From Cyclostephanos tholiformis (lineage: Eukaryota; Bacillariophyta; Thalassiosirophyceae; Thalassiosirales; Thalassiosiraceae), in assembly GCA_036939975.1 (NCBI GenBank), contig JALLPB010002022.1, positions 1 to 15,581 on the forward strand: a stretch of DNA of 15,581 bases, read 5' to 3'. The position numbers and the translations under genes were made by a program. Numbering within the stretch: position 1 is the first letter of the stretch; each line of letters opens with the position of its first letter. The notes under the pieces were generated by a model. That model searched no databases. It was not told where the DNA came from and was given only the letters and a program-made list of their open reading frames with translations. Positions 14,801 through 15,581 of the stretch are shown here, in pieces.

Positions 14801-15581
14801 TCACTCGTCAGATGAGGACCGGGTAGAGTTTCTTTTTAAGTTTTCGAGTCTTATTCTTGCCAGCTCAACATCAACTTCTGTCAAGGCCCTATGTGTCTCG
14901 TCTAACTCGTTTAAGAGCCGAAGACCTTTTCTTATACCATCAAACAGTGCTTGCGGAGGGGGTTGTTCGTGATTTAATTCAGGAGGATGCTCGAAGTCGC
15001 CGCCAACCCCGTTATCATCTGGTACCGCAACCTTTTTTGCTTGCCGTACAGATACTTCAAAAGGATTATTGCGCAGTTGGTTACAGCAAATGAACGCACA
15101 AACTGTAATGAGAACTGCAGCTGCGACTCCTCCAATAGCACCAATTTCACCATTGCTGAAGTCTCGTGTCGGCGCTGGGTTTGGGATTGGAACAGTACAC
15201 GTTCCAGCGATTCCGCAACAAGCGCGCTCAGAGTAGTTTTTGTCTTCCACTGATGTGACGGTATGAGTGTTTGATATGTACAGTTGTCACGATCAAAAGA
15301 CGGTGAAATGTTGAAAAGGCTTTTTGACTTACAATCAGTGTTGTCCCACAAGCTATGAAGCGAGGCAATTTTATACTCGCATTTAGCTGGCACAACAACC
15401 CCTTCATAGCTAGTTTTGTTGCACACTCCACATGTAGCTCCATAGCCACCACCGAGGTAACGCAAGGCATCTAGTTGACATTCATCTAGCGCTAACTTGG
15501 TGTTTTTAGCTTGTCCCCTATTTTTGATCCAATCTGTTAGCCACATCGTTGCATCTTCCCCTAATACACGATCAATTGCTT
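14801..15581 (-). pseudogene. C-terminal part of a Cys-rich single-pass membrane protein, split by a frameshift
   Basis: The frame is open to the right window edge, so the true start lies outside. The text runs DRVLGEDATMWLTDWIKNRG, YLGGGYGATCGVCNKTSYEG, then CEYKIASLHSLWDNTDC and FDRDNCTYQTLIPSHQW to about 15250. There the frame changes by one base and continues EDKNYSERACCGIAGTC, a Pro-rich stalk, a membrane helix (about 15083-15145, GAIGGVAAAVLITVCAFICC), and a cytoplasmic tail with a Pro patch and a probable coiled coil (LLNELDETHRALTEVDVELA), ending SSSDE. Regular cysteines and sequons N-K-T, N-I-S, N-C-T and N-Y-S point to a secreted, disulfide-bonded ectodomain: type I topology. The downstream frame has no ATG, only GTG, supporting one broken gene. 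A 32-nt GTAC...CAG stretch at the join is too short for a usual intron. The function is unknown; the architecture resembles diatom surface proteins. Confidence 0.6.
15083..15145 (-). other. Transmembrane helix of the surface protein
   Basis: About 21 hydrophobic residues, Ala/Val/Ile-rich with a Gly-rich start and a Cys-Cys end, are followed by N-Q-L-R. Glycosylation sequons lie before it and a charged coiled coil after it, which orients the N terminus outside. Confidence 0.7.

Noticed and set aside
1..15581. tRNA or rRNA genes
   Set aside because: I saw no cloverleaf-compatible GGTTCGAATCC-type box or conserved rRNA segment on either strand, though a dedicated scan was not possible.

Overview
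The window looks like accessory, transposon-rich nuclear DNA from a unicellular eukaryote, most likely a diatom or a related stramenopile alga. Three things point there: genes with long open frames or a short GT-AG intron (75 nt, with a CTAAC branch-like motif); Ty1/copia reverse-transcriptase relics that resemble diatom copia elements as I know them; and a Plavaka/KDZ-like DDE transposase of a type I associate with diatom genomes. No database search was possible, so the host call is inference.

Layout. 1-1570 is low-complexity, CGT/ACG-rich DNA with no convincing gene and ends in a (GAC)n-type satellite. 1799-2041 is a short open frame without an ATG. 2034-3602 (+) encodes a 522-residue protein with a Zn2Cys6-like cysteine cluster at the N terminus and a C-terminal 2-oxoglutarate/Fe(II) dioxygenase core (HTD...H...R) of TET/JBP-like style. 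It converges, with only 55 bp between stop codons, on a 931-residue Plavaka-like transposase (3658-6453, -) that keeps a plausible DD-E triad. I read this pair as one mobile element carrying its own probable nucleic-acid-modifying enzyme. It is the most interesting item here.

6454-7171 is very AT-rich and holds a 147-bp tandem duplication and a short GGGGGAAGT repeat pair. 7172-8317 (+) is a two-exon gene for a charged, coiled-coil-containing nuclear-style protein of unknown function. Its conserved-looking C terminus continues in another frame to 8447, suggesting a one-base frameshift.

8750-10295 (-) is a decayed copia pol fragment (reverse transcriptase plus RNase H) with stops, frameshifts and a damaged catalytic Asp pair. 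10.7-12.1 kb holds a heavily broken coding relic on the + strand that I cannot identify. 12.6-12.9 kb holds a diverged 186-bp tandem duplication. 13.07-13.67 kb (-) is a low-complexity ORF rich in His-Asp and poly-Asp, built on two microsatellites and interrupted by one stop. 13.67-14.64 kb is G/T-rich with proline-rich or hydrophobic shadow frames only. 14801 to the right edge (-) is the C-terminal part of a cysteine-rich, N-glycosylated single-pass membrane protein, split by a frameshift near 15250.

The only likely functional partnership is the transposase and dioxygenase pair. The coiled-coil gene, divergent from the transposase across the AT-rich spacer, could be host or element cargo. 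Everything from about 8.7 to 14.6 kb looks like decaying repeat DNA.
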